DNA of 57,503 nt from a virus. The notes under the pieces are model-generated. The model saw only the letters and a list, made by a program, of their open reading frames with translations, was not told the DNA's origin and ran no database searches. The DNA lies in IMG/VR virus record IMGVR_UViG_3300022221_000009, positions 1 to 57,503 of that record. One strand, given 5' to 3'. A program made the position numbers and the translations under genes. Shown here piece after piece: positions 50,420 to 57,503 of the stretch; positions within the stretch are counted from its first letter, which is position 1, and every line of letters starts with the position of its first letter.

Positions 50420-52159
50420 TTAGTGAATGGTTACATCTGTTATTATTTGTGGAACGCTTACTTTTTCATCTAAAACATCTATCGATACAGTTGTTAAAGT
50501 ATTAATATTTTCAATTATATTTGTTGTATAAGCTTCTATTTTGTCTATTTCAGTATACAAATAATATATCTTAATCCCAATATTTCCAGGCTCAGAATGT
50601 GTTGGATCTTCCACGGAGCCTAACATTTGATCGTTAAAATAAACTGTAATAGTTGCATCAACTATTTTGGCGGTAAAATAATTAGTATCAAAGTAAGATG
50701 GATCAGGAGTATATCCACCTCCCAAATAGGTTGAGACTCCAGCATCAATCCTTCTAATATACCAGTTTTTAGATAAATGTATGGTCCCTATTTCGTATCC
50801 ACTAATTTCTGTGGTAAATCTTACTAATATTGCTACATTATATTCATAACCTAAATGAACTGTAACAATTTGATTGGCTGAAACAGGGTTTTCATTACCT
50901 AGTGTTCTTCCGTTTCCAGTATTATCCTCAAAATAAACTTTCCCTAAGCTATTAATAGAAAATTTTTCTGTCTGCAACCCGCTCCATCCACCGCCAATAT
51001 CAGAATTATGAGACTCTAATGGAACTGGAAAGCCTGTATCGTTTTTAAAAGTGTCTATTTTTATTGGTTCAAACTGAGCCACGTTGTTTTTAAACGATAC
51101 ATTACTGCTTGCTGATCGCAACACAACAGCAGACCGAGCATTAATAATATCGGCATAGATATCAAGAAAACCTACATACCCAGCTATATCTGCATTGCTT
51201 CTGAGTGCTTCCTGATTAATGCCTAATGCCATATCAGCAACAAATGACTGTATATCAACGTCACTTCTGGCACCTAAACCATTAAAACCGTGAATTAACG
51301 ATCCAGTAAAGTCCGCTATATCTCCCTCACTCCTGACACCAATACCCTGGTATCCGGCATGCACATCAGGCAATAGATAGTTGGTAATACCTGCATCTGA
51401 TCTGACGGCAGACTGACTAAACCCAACAGTAAGATCCGGCGTAAAGCTATTTACATCAACAAAACTGTGTTGCACCTCATTACTGATTCCTGAAACCAAT
51501 CCGGATACACCACCTGAATTGTCCGATTCTGATCGAACGGCAACGCCGGTAAAAGATGTTCCGCCAACAATATCTTCGACAAGCAGATTGTCAATATGGT
51601 AACCGGTTCCGGAAAAATTATCATTGCAACGAATCCCCGTTTTGTTTGCGACCGTGATACGACTAGCTGAGGTATCAGCATAACTAATCAATGGAGATCC
51701 GCTGATCTCGGGGACACTTAACTCGATATCGACTTGAGATCCGGAGGTGACCACTGATCCAATTATCGTGTAATCATTACCCGCTGTCAGCGTCTGCACG
51801 CTGCTCGCCAACAACGCATAAGTCCCTGCGTTTATACGATAAAGCTGGAAGGCTGTGGTGCCTGCTTTGCCCCAATATCTAAAAAGGTACCCCGTATCGG
51901 CCGATGTGCTAAATCGCAACACAAAACCAGAATGAGGGTTACCGTTAGCCACAGCACGGATGATCATCGTGCCTTTTTGATCTGGCCCGGCAGGTGTCCA
52001 GGTGTGGGTATACGCCGAAGTACCTGTTGCAGATTGAATGAGTCGGTTATTTAAAATTTCAGAATTAACAGTATAGCTTGGATGTTTTGACCAATCCGAG
52101 TTGAAAACAGATAACTCTGTACCGTTGACACCATTGAAGGTTTCATTATTTGACGGCAT
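50420..52159 (-). CDS. Receptor-binding or tail fibre protein with lectin-like ends and internal repeats
   Basis: 579 residues. The N-terminal 195 residues look like a concanavalin/LamG-type beta-sandwich (HTWTPAGPDQKGTMIIRA, GYLFRYWGKAG). The middle (about 200-345) contains about five 22-24-residue repeats centred on V/A-RS-D/E-x-x-I (AVRSDAGI, GVRSEGDI, GARSDVDI, ALRSNADI). The C-terminal 200 residues form a second lectin-like domain. It probably recognises host surface glycans. Confidence 0.7.
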   Translation of the reverse strand: MPSNNETFNGVNGTELSVFNSDWSKHPSYTVNSEILNNRLIQSATGTSAYTHTWTPAGPDQKGTMIIRAVANGNPHSGFVLRFSTSADTGYLFRYWGKAGTTAFQLYRINAGTYALLASSVQTLTAGNDYTIIGSVVTSGSQVDIELSVPEISGSPLISYADTSASRITVANKTGIRCNDNFSGTGYHIDNLLVEDIVGGTSFTGVAVRSESDNSGGVSGLVSGISNEVQHSFVDVNSFTPDLTVGFSQSAVRSDAGITNYLLPDVHAGYQGIGVRSEGDIADFTGSLIHGFNGLGARSDVDIQSFVADMALGINQEALRSNADIAGYVGFLDIYADIINARSAVVLRSASSNVSFKNNVAQFEPIKIDTFKNDTGFPVPLESHNSDIGGGWSGLQTEKFSINSLGKVYFEDNTGNGRTLGNENPVSANQIVTVHLGYEYNVAILVRFTTEISGYEIGTIHLSKNWYIRRIDAGVSTYLGGGYTPDPSYFDTNYFTAKIVDATITVYFNDQMLGSVEDPTHSEPGNIGIKIYYLYTEIDKIEAYTTNIIENINTLTTVSIDVLDEKVSVPQIITDVTIH

Positions 52160-52164
52160 TAGAT

Positions 52165-52530
52165 TTATACCATAACCGATTTAATCATACTAACTATGTC
52201 ACCTACCGTCACAGCAGCGCCAACATCAACGGTGATACCAAATGTATCCAGTTTGTTCTGTATTGAATTTTTTTGACCATTACTTAAAATACTTTCAAGC
52301 GGTAAAGCGTCGATATAATAATTATCTGTTATAGCGTCGATTACACTGTAATCAGATACACCATCTATCGACACTAAACACCAGTTATATTTTGGAGTTT
52401 GATCGCCATTTTGCGACATCCACTGGTTTATAGTTACACCGCTCGAAACAACATCAGCAGGTAGGTCTGGTTCATAAAACAGAAATCCATCCTCTAACCT
52501 TGTTTTTATTTTGCAAAGGTAGATACGCAT
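52165..52530 (-). CDS. Small tail-associated protein, 121 residues
   Basis: Beta-rich N-terminus (MRIYLCKIKTRLEDGFLFYE) and a helical C-terminus (NSIQNKLDTFGITVD, VGDIVSMIKSVM). It lies two bases from its upstream neighbour and five from the fibre gene. No recognised family; probably a virion accessory. Confidence 0.6.
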   Translation of the reverse strand: MRIYLCKIKTRLEDGFLFYEPDLPADVVSSGVTINQWMSQNGDQTPKYNWCLVSIDGVSDYSVIDAITDNYYIDALPLESILSNGQKNSIQNKLDTFGITVDVGAAVTVGDIVSMIKSVMV

Positions 52531-52532
52531 TT

Positions 52533-53474
52533 TTACCCAACGGCCGTTAAACCATTTGTCGGTATCGTCATACCAAAATCAGAACTTGAAGAATACGCTT
52601 CCGTATTTGAGTTAAGTTGCGTCCATCGGCCAGAGCGGCCAGATAATGGATAGGTTAATGTATTACCAATCTGATAAGTATTTGCGGCAACACCCGCAAT
52701 GGTATGAATAGTACGATTCACATCGACCATATCGGACTGCATGATAGAAATCACATCCGAATTAGCCAGGCCATGGCCTGCAGAAGTAACAACGCCGGGA
52801 TTAGCCACGGTGATATCAGTGATATCCCCGCCATTTTCATTCAAGTCCGTCCAGCCGAGTATCAAATCACTGGCTGCAGGTGCCGCTGCTGTCCCCTCGA
52901 TGATATACAGATACTTCGCCGCCAGGGTAACGGTTGTACCAAATGAAATATTGTCGCAATCAAAAGAACGACGCTTACCGTCAGTAATCACAGTATTGTT
53001 GGTCAGGGCCTGCCGGACATACCCAGTCTGCGCGCTGATCTCCAGTGTTTCATAGCCTGTGCCACCACTGGTGTACGCGGTGAAGCCGGTACCATCAACA
53101 TCCGTATTGGTGTAACTGTTAGCCCCATTCACCGCGACAGTCTGTAATGAATACGTGTCAGCCGATAAAGTCGTAATATGATACGTGTTGCCATTCAGCT
53201 CAGTCATGCCGACAACACCCGTGATCGCCACGTGGTCACCGGTTGTCAATCCATGGCCAACACTGGTGATCACTACCGGGTTTGCCTGGGTGGCACCAGT
53301 GATTGAATGGCTTGAGATTTGTGCCAGGTTCGCATACGTTGTATTTGCCGCAGCCGGCTGGTGACCCCCAAGCAGCAATATCGCGTAGAAATTCGCCGCA
53401 AGATCAAGATCCAATTGCGCCCGCATTATTTTATCGTACGCATTATCTTGAACAAAAAATGGGCTGAGTGTCAT
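52533..53474 (-). CDS. Tail protein with one E1_FCCH-like module
   Basis: 313 residues. Helical N-terminus with LDLDLAANFYAILLLGG. Residues about 57-145 carry the module SITGATQANPVVITSVGHGL, GVVGMTELNG, YTSGGTG that also occurs twice in the protein at 46481. A second, weaker repeat (NPGVVTSAGHGLANSDVIS) lies at about 222-240. Probably a tail structural protein. Confidence 0.7.
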   Translation of the reverse strand: MTLSPFFVQDNAYDKIMRAQLDLDLAANFYAILLLGGHQPAAANTTYANLAQISSHSITGATQANPVVITSVGHGLTTGDHVAITGVVGMTELNGNTYHITTLSADTYSLQTVAVNGANSYTNTDVDGTGFTAYTSGGTGYETLEISAQTGYVRQALTNNTVITDGKRRSFDCDNISFGTTVTLAAKYLYIIEGTAAAPAASDLILGWTDLNENGGDITDITVANPGVVTSAGHGLANSDVISIMQSDMVDVNRTIHTIAGVAANTYQIGNTLTYPLSGRSGRWTQLNSNTEAYSSSSDFGMTIPTNGLTAVG

Positions 53475-53496
53475 AATCGTGTCCTCATGCTAAAAA

Positions 53497-53886
53497 TCAA
53501 ACTGGGTTAATCGTAATGGACGGATATACTGTAACCGGTCCTCTGGCTACCGCTGTCGGCTCACTTGTTGGACTGATAATAAATAAATCATACTCAGACG
53601 AATCAAATGACCAATCACCTGTCACCGCTCCGGGTATTTTAATATCTACGGCATAAATCGGATCTGAATTCACATCCACGTCCCCGCTATCTACAACAGA
53701 TAACTCTCCATTACCCGTTGTAGACTGATGTAATACGGTTGCCGAATCGGTGTCGGCACGCATTTCCAGCATTGCGGTATAGCCGATCAGATTGATCGCG
53801 GTCCCGTCTTCATTGGTGATCTTGATACGATGGGTATAAGTACTTTCCTGATAGATATACAATTCAACAATATCAACGGGGTTCAT
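53497..53886 (-). CDS. Virion structural protein, 129 residues
   Basis: Start at ATG 53886, overlapping the upstream stop (TAATG). All-beta, Ig-like look (VELYIYQESTYTHRIKITN, YTAMLEMRAD, YDLFIISP). Such small proteins near adaptors are often tail or head-completion components. Confidence 0.65.
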   Translation of the reverse strand: MNPVDIVELYIYQESTYTHRIKITNEDGTAINLIGYTAMLEMRADTDSATVLHQSTTGNGELSVVDSGDVDVNSDPIYAVDIKIPGAVTGDWSFDSSEYDLFIISPTSEPTAVARGPVTVYPSITINPV

Positions 53887-54542
53887 TATGGCCACCCTTG
53901 TTCAATACAGTTAGGTTCAATGAAGGTAGACTTATTGGTAAAATCTTTCGAGGCATCAACGCGGGCTTCCGCTACTTTAGTGCCGAATTTCTCCTGATAC
54001 AGCAATGCACGTTCAGCGTCGGTCCATAGTTTGTCTTTCATCATCAGCACTTCACCCAGAGCCCCATACTCCAGGGCCTTTCGGTACCGTGTGGCAATAA
54101 AGTCATCGATTTCTGTCGCACTGTCTGTCGGTTTAATAATGACATCGATGTACAGACGGTCCTGTATTGTTTCAGGTGGATACGGGACCAGTCGCACGAC
54201 AGGTTGACTCTTGTCGTTAAACTTCAAATAGTAATAATGCGCCCAATTGGATTGAGCTTCCCGCCATGCCGGATAATTTTTATCGAGCCAGTCCTTCGAC
54301 TTGGGTAATACCGGTTCACCCATATGTTCCATCCGCTCGATACGCATTAACTCAGTATTGTCGGGCATCTTCAGAATGTACTCAGACTGCTTGCGTAAAT
54401 AGAGGGGCGTCAGTTCCTTTTTCCAGCACTCGGCATCATTACAAAGTTCAATCGCCGCATCGCGCAAGGCATTGGTAATCGTCGGGACAGGACAGCCAGA
54501 CGCATGGCGTTCGATATACCGGGTCATATCCGCAAACTTCAT
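53886..54542 (-). CDS. Head-tail adaptor/neck-like protein, 218 residues
   Basis: An N-terminal helical domain (ADMTRYIERHASGCPVPTITNALRDAAIELC) followed by beta strands and a helical C-terminus, a common layout of adaptor proteins in short-tailed phages. The order (after coat proteins, before tail fibres) supports it. Overlaps the preceding gene by 4 bp. Confidence 0.65.
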   Translation of the reverse strand: MKFADMTRYIERHASGCPVPTITNALRDAAIELCNDAECWKKELTPLYLRKQSEYILKMPDNTELMRIERMEHMGEPVLPKSKDWLDKNYPAWREAQSNWAHYYYLKFNDKSQPVVRLVPYPPETIQDRLYIDVIIKPTDSATEIDDFIATRYRKALEYGALGEVLMMKDKLWTDAERALLYQEKFGTKVAEARVDASKDFTNKSTFIEPNCIEQGWP

Positions 54543-55219
54543 GACATCACCGCCTGTTTACGTTGCGCCTTGCCTGACGGATCGTGTACCGCTTCGGCCC
54601 GGTCTTTTAAACCCAATTCCATGAAAAACGATTGCAGGTTAGCCGTCGACCGTTGCTGATTGGCCATAACAGCATTATTCTTGGCGTAGGCCTTGTGCAA
54701 TATCCAGTACAACAGTGCCTGACGGTACTCATCGGCCAAGCTGATATTGTTACCACCCCCTATTACCGCGTCGACGGGCGCCTTGGAATAGACCTCTTCG
54801 ACATGACCTTGGCTGGCAGCCGGTTGGGGGGGCCAGACATAAAACGCCTTGGGATCATCCTCAGCAAACAGGTAATGCACCGTCACACTATCCGCTGTGT
54901 CATTATGCCAATCCGGGTTATCGGCATTCATAGCGTCCATGTCTGCAATGCGAATCCCTTTGCCGGGTGTTGCACCATCGGTTCCCATGTTGCGGTTTAA
55001 GCGCAGGAACTGAATACCGCCTGACGGCAAGGCCTGTCGTGTCCCGGCAGCCAATTGAACAGCCGCAACGACGGTATTGGCCTCGGGCTTGAGACTCACC
55101 AGTTCCAACTGACCGCTATTAAGGTGACCCAATAGCTCAGTCTCTGACCAGCGAGTACGCGCCTCATCCATCAGTAGCGTACTCGCTTCGGTCAAAATGG
55201 CATCGGTTTCAATTGCCAT
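54539..55219 (-). CDS. Adaptor-like protein (DUF6682 type)
   Basis: 226 residues. The first 110 residues follow the pattern of DUF6682-like phage proteins: a helix with TEASTLLMDEARTRWSETEL, LNSGQLELVSLKPEA, AAGTRQALPSGGIQFLRL. It then has a beta part ending in FYVWPPQP. Probably a portal-connected adaptor. The next gene overlaps by 4 bp. Confidence 0.7.
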   Translation of the reverse strand: MAIETDAILTEASTLLMDEARTRWSETELLGHLNSGQLELVSLKPEANTVVAAVQLAAGTRQALPSGGIQFLRLNRNMGTDGATPGKGIRIADMDAMNADNPDWHNDTADSVTVHYLFAEDDPKAFYVWPPQPAASQGHVEEVYSKAPVDAVIGGGNNISLADEYRQALLYWILHKAYAKNNAVMANQQRSTANLQSFFMELGLKDRAEAVHDPSGKAQRKQAVMS

Positions 55220-55222
55220 GGA

Positions 55223-55750
55223 TTAATAGCCTTTGTAGTCGCCTTGTGGGGCCTGGCACGGGACCAAATCCATGCGTTCGCGTAATGCCGGTGTGGCCTC
55301 AAATACGCATTTGGTTTTCGGGTTATACAACCACTTGGTATCCGCTGGCCAACGTCTTATATCTTTTTCTTTACCGATTTGGATCACTTCAGGCTGAACA
55401 TTTGTTGCGATAATTTGTTCAGCTTTACTGGCATCAACCGTTTGGACAACTTCAGGGATTGAACCGGTTGGGACCGGTTCAGGCAAAATAACTTCCGCGT
55501 CATCGTCTTTTAAAGTGTTATCAGCCGCTTGTAGCAGTGACTCACCCATCGGGGTGTCACTATTGTCTGACGTTTGCGCAACCTCAGCGACCGCCAGGTC
55601 TTCAGGCACCTCCTGTCGCTTCGCGTATAAGGCTTCCAGCCCTTTCAAGACATCTGTCTTGTTGCCGTTGAGTTGTACATTAAACGTCTGCTTGGCGTGT
55701 CCAATCAACGCTGTTTTGTCTTTGGTGCGTAATTCTGCAGGCATCTGCAT
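55223..55750 (-). CDS. Hypothetical virion protein with HeH-like N-terminus
   Basis: 175 residues. The N-terminal 50 residues (ALIGHAKQTFNVQLNGNKTDVLKGLEAL) resemble a HeH/LEM-type helical motif seen at the ends of phage head proteins. The middle is acidic and disordered; the C-terminal 60 residues (RRWPADTKWLYNPKTKCVFEA) look folded. Lies between terminator-bounded decoration and adaptor genes. Confidence 0.6.
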   Translation of the reverse strand: MQMPAELRTKDKTALIGHAKQTFNVQLNGNKTDVLKGLEALYAKRQEVPEDLAVAEVAQTSDNSDTPMGESLLQAADNTLKDDDAEVILPEPVPTGSIPEVVQTVDASKAEQIIATNVQPEVIQIGKEKDIRRWPADTKWLYNPKTKCVFEATPALRERMDLVPCQAPQGDYKGY

Positions 55751-55781
55751 AATTCATTACCTCTTGTTGATAAAAGAAAAA

Positions 55782-55803
55782 ATGGGTAGCCGGAGCTACC
55801 CAT
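55782..55803 (-). terminator. Intrinsic terminator after the decoration-like gene
   Basis: Read leftward: ATGGGTAGC, loop TCCG, GCTACCCAT and then TTTTT. The base of the stem is just past the decoration-like gene, so transcripts of coat and decoration genes can end here. Confidence 0.85.
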
Positions 55804-55814
55804 ACAGACTTAGG

Positions 55815-56249
55815 CTATATATTCAATGATGCTTGTTTTGTCAGCCTGATACAGACCGCCTGAATATCGATAATAGCCGCATCCAGAAGGATTGTCGGTG
55901 TGATATCGATATTGTCATCGGCTGCGTAATACTTACCACCGGAATAACCGGTTACCGTATTCGGTGCACCCTCAGTTAGAACGACAGGACCGGATACACC
56001 TTCACCCAACGCATTAACATCGGCTGCCGCAATAAAGCCATTCGGATCCGTGCCATCACCCATATCAAAGGTACCGGCAGCACCCTCGACGGTTTTGACT
56101 TCCCATCGCGTCAACATGACAAAGGTCCCGGCCTCAACCGCAAGTGCCGGCGCTGCCACCGCGGCGGCCAGATTTGTTTTTGAGCAGTCAATCGTCTTTT
56201 CAATCACGAAAATACGATCAAGTGCATCAGCAGAAACTTGATTACCCAT
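55815..56249 (-). CDS. Capsid decoration-like protein, 144 residues
   Basis: A small, beta-rich, Ala/Gly-rich acidic protein directly after the coat gene, flanked by two terminators, as abundant capsid decoration or stabilising proteins often are. Motifs such as AVEAGTFVMLTRWEV and GKYYAADDNIDI suggest a beta-tulip or barrel. The role is inferred from context. Confidence 0.6.
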   Translation of the reverse strand: MGNQVSADALDRIFVIEKTIDCSKTNLAAAVAAPALAVEAGTFVMLTRWEVKTVEGAAGTFDMGDGTDPNGFIAAADVNALGEGVSGPVVLTEGAPNTVTGYSGGKYYAADDNIDITPTILLDAAIIDIQAVCIRLTKQASLNI

Positions 56250-56280
56250 AATAAATTCCTCTTGTTACAGAAACAGTGAA

Positions 56281-56300
56281 AGCCCCTCAGTCGAGGGGCT
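56281..56300 (-). terminator. Intrinsic terminator after the coat gene
   Basis: AGCCCCTC, loop, GAGGGGCT forms an 8-bp GC-rich stem; a short T-run (TTTC) follows leftward. It would set the ratio of coat transcripts to downstream genes. Confidence 0.7.
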
Positions 56301-56304
56301 ACAG

Positions 56305-57174
56305 TTACACAATCTTGATACCGGCCTTAATCAGCAAGGATGGCTGTGTCACCATAAAGTCATACACCTGCAGACCACGCACCAGGTCGCCAAAGGCGTT
56401 CGGGTTACGCAGTTTCTCAGTCTTAACAAATTGAGTTGCAAAGGTAATAGCTTGTGGATGACCGGCCAACACAATGTCATAAGCCCCGGGCTTGGCCAGC
56501 AGACTGGTTGAATAGACCTTCATGCGGTCCAGTGTCCCCAGTATGCCATTGCGCAAAATGGAAGTATCATCCCCCATCTTTTCAGCACTCAGGAAGTCCG
56601 GGTTTTTCTTGATTTCTCCTTTCATCCAGTGGGGCACAATGATCCATCGCTGTCCATCGTCCGGAATAAACGCTTCGTCCATTTTAACGCCGACATCAGC
56701 AATAAAATCGACGGCACTCGCTTTATTGACAACAGCATCCGCAATGATGTTGGCCGCAGGCACGTCAGCATAAACCGTGCTGAGCATCTGCTTATCAATC
56801 CAAAGTTTGTTCTTGATTGAAGCGTTGCTTGTTACCTTCTCAACCCAGGGAATATCGGACTGACGACGTTCAACATCATCGACCGGGAAGTTGTAATAAA
56901 TCCCCTTTTCAATCGGGAATTCAATACCTTCATCTTCCACGGCTTGCGTTTCGAGCTTCATGCCCTTGTAGTACTGATAGATTTCAACTTCAGGGTCGCG
57001 GCGAATAATCACCTTGGAACCAATATCGCTGATTTCACCTTCGAAGTCGGTATTGCAGATATCCATGCACATCGCGACTTCGTAGTAATTGGCCAGCATG
57101 TTGCCACTCCAGATGTGTGGAGCGAACTGACCATTGGGTACCTGATTGTACCCAGCAGCAGCAGGATAGTTCAT
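56305..57174 (-). CDS. Major capsid (coat) protein
   Basis: 289 residues, close to the size of small HK97-fold coat proteins. N-terminal arm (NYPAAAGYNQVPNGQFAPHIW), an E-loop-like part (DIGSKVIIRRDPEVEIYQYYKG), spine helix region (KNKLWIDKQMLSTVYADV), and a P-domain/A-domain finish with GILGTLDRMKVYSTSLL and a DIVLAGHPQAITFATQ strand. Preceded by GAGG and the scaffold-like gene. The fold is inferred. Confidence 0.85.
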   Translation of the reverse strand: MNYPAAAGYNQVPNGQFAPHIWSGNMLANYYEVAMCMDICNTDFEGEISDIGSKVIIRRDPEVEIYQYYKGMKLETQAVEDEGIEFPIEKGIYYNFPVDDVERRQSDIPWVEKVTSNASIKNKLWIDKQMLSTVYADVPAANIIADAVVNKASAVDFIADVGVKMDEAFIPDDGQRWIIVPHWMKGEIKKNPDFLSAEKMGDDTSILRNGILGTLDRMKVYSTSLLAKPGAYDIVLAGHPQAITFATQFVKTEKLRNPNAFGDLVRGLQVYDFMVTQPSLLIKAGIKIV

Positions 57175-57186
57175 GAGATTTACCTC

Positions 57187-57503
57187 TTAAACGATTTTCC
57201 CAGCGGCTTGAGCGGCGTAGACCTTTGCCTTATTTTTACGCCAAAGAACAGGATCTTTCGACCACTCTTCCACCTGGGCTTGTGTAATAGTTTCAACCTC
57301 ACCCACAACCGCTGGCGCAGCAGGTGACGACGGTATACGACCGTTATCATCTGCCTGAGCAGCAGCAGCACGTTGATCGGCTGCCTGTCGTTGAGCAAGA
57401 TCCGCTTGATTAGCCGGGCTGGCTTGTTTGAATTCATCGAGGATGGTAATTATTTCTGACGCATTCCCGCCCACTTCACCGGCTTGGCGATTAGGGAACA
57501 ATG
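57187..57503 (-). CDS. Scaffold-like protein, C-terminal part
   Basis: Open from the window end to a stop at 57187; 104 in-frame codons plus two bases. It begins with FPNRQAGEVGG and continues with an ITILDEFKQ helix and a Gln/Ala-rich coil, then a short basic C-terminal segment (WRKNKAKVYAAQAAGKIV), typical of the coat-binding end of scaffolds. It follows naturally on the N-terminal part at 1-776 if two bases are missing at the junction. The first in-window start-like codon (TTG at 57501) is probably not the true start. Confidence 0.7.
   Translation of the reverse strand, partial: LFPNRQAGEVGGNASEIITILDEFKQASPANQADLAQRQAADQRAAAAQADDNGRIPSSPAAPAVVGEVETITQAQVEEWSKDPVLWRKNKAKVYAAQAAGKIV

Noticed and set aside
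1-57503. CRISPR array
   Set aside because: No array of regularly spaced identical repeats was seen; the repeated leaders at 22184-23613 flank genes of different length and are not CRISPR repeats.
1-57503. Insertion sequences or transposase genes
   Set aside because: No transposase-like ORF was found. The 16-bp inverted repeat around 5893-7468 encloses regulators but no transposase or clear target duplication.

Overview
The window looks like almost the entire genome of a temperate, lambda-style tailed phage, probably with a short tail, infecting a gammaproteobacterium-like host. Evidence for a temperate phage is the tyrosine integrase, a tRNA-derived attachment core, a CI-like repressor and O/P-like replication genes. 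The short-tail suggestion rests on the P22/N4-like portal, coat and adaptor proteins and the absence of a recognisable tail tube, sheath or tape-measure set. The host is not identifiable with confidence. The contig opens inside one gene, the scaffold-like gene, whose two parts lie at opposite ends of the window, so the map is read here as circular.

Layout. (1) Late operon, minus strand: from about 5.5 kb leftward through small and large terminase, a 40-residue Ntn-hydrolase remnant, portal, a 97-residue protein and the scaffold-like protein. It then wraps to the right end: coat, decoration-like protein, adaptors, tail proteins, a lysis cassette (holin, M15-type endolysin, two membrane proteins, spanin pair), more tail and fibre proteins, a sulfotransferase-like protein, two internal-virion-like proteins, and a 4306-residue polyvalent protein ending at 28157. 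(2) Early-left operon, minus strand, 14.6 kb down to 5.9 kb: CII/Cro-like regulator, replication O- and P-like proteins, two DNA adenine methyltransferases, DUF2303 protein, HNH-like nuclease, Q-like antiterminator, J-domain protein, then a separately promoted KorA/DUF1456 module with pseudoknot-bearing leaders. (3) Immunity region, 14.6-15.9 kb: CI-like repressor on the plus strand between two divergent promoters that share operator-like sequence, plus two small membrane proteins. (4) Early-right operon, plus strand, 15.9-28.2 kb: small genes, a roughly 400-nt structured RNA candidate, CsrA, a YqaJ-type exonuclease with a putative annealing partner, an Rrf2-like regulator, a DUF5131 protein, an array of small accessory genes joined by a repeated boundary sequence, a second J-domain protein, the integrase, attP, and a few envelope-associated proteins.

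How it works together (inference). CI-like repressor silences the two early promoters. On induction the left arm makes replication proteins and a Q-like antiterminator, which could carry RNA polymerase through the several intrinsic terminators in the 35-kb late operon. The right arm makes recombination functions, CsrA and many small takeover proteins. The most unusual items are: two covarying H-type RNA pseudoknots just upstream of ribosome binding sites (6976-7005 and 7364-7394); a parS-like site in the scaffold leader (804-819); the structured RNA at 16491-16900 upstream of csrA; a miniature Ntn-hydrolase made by apparent internal deletion (3168-3290); and the giant polyvalent protein with recurring Phe-Ser motifs at domain borders.
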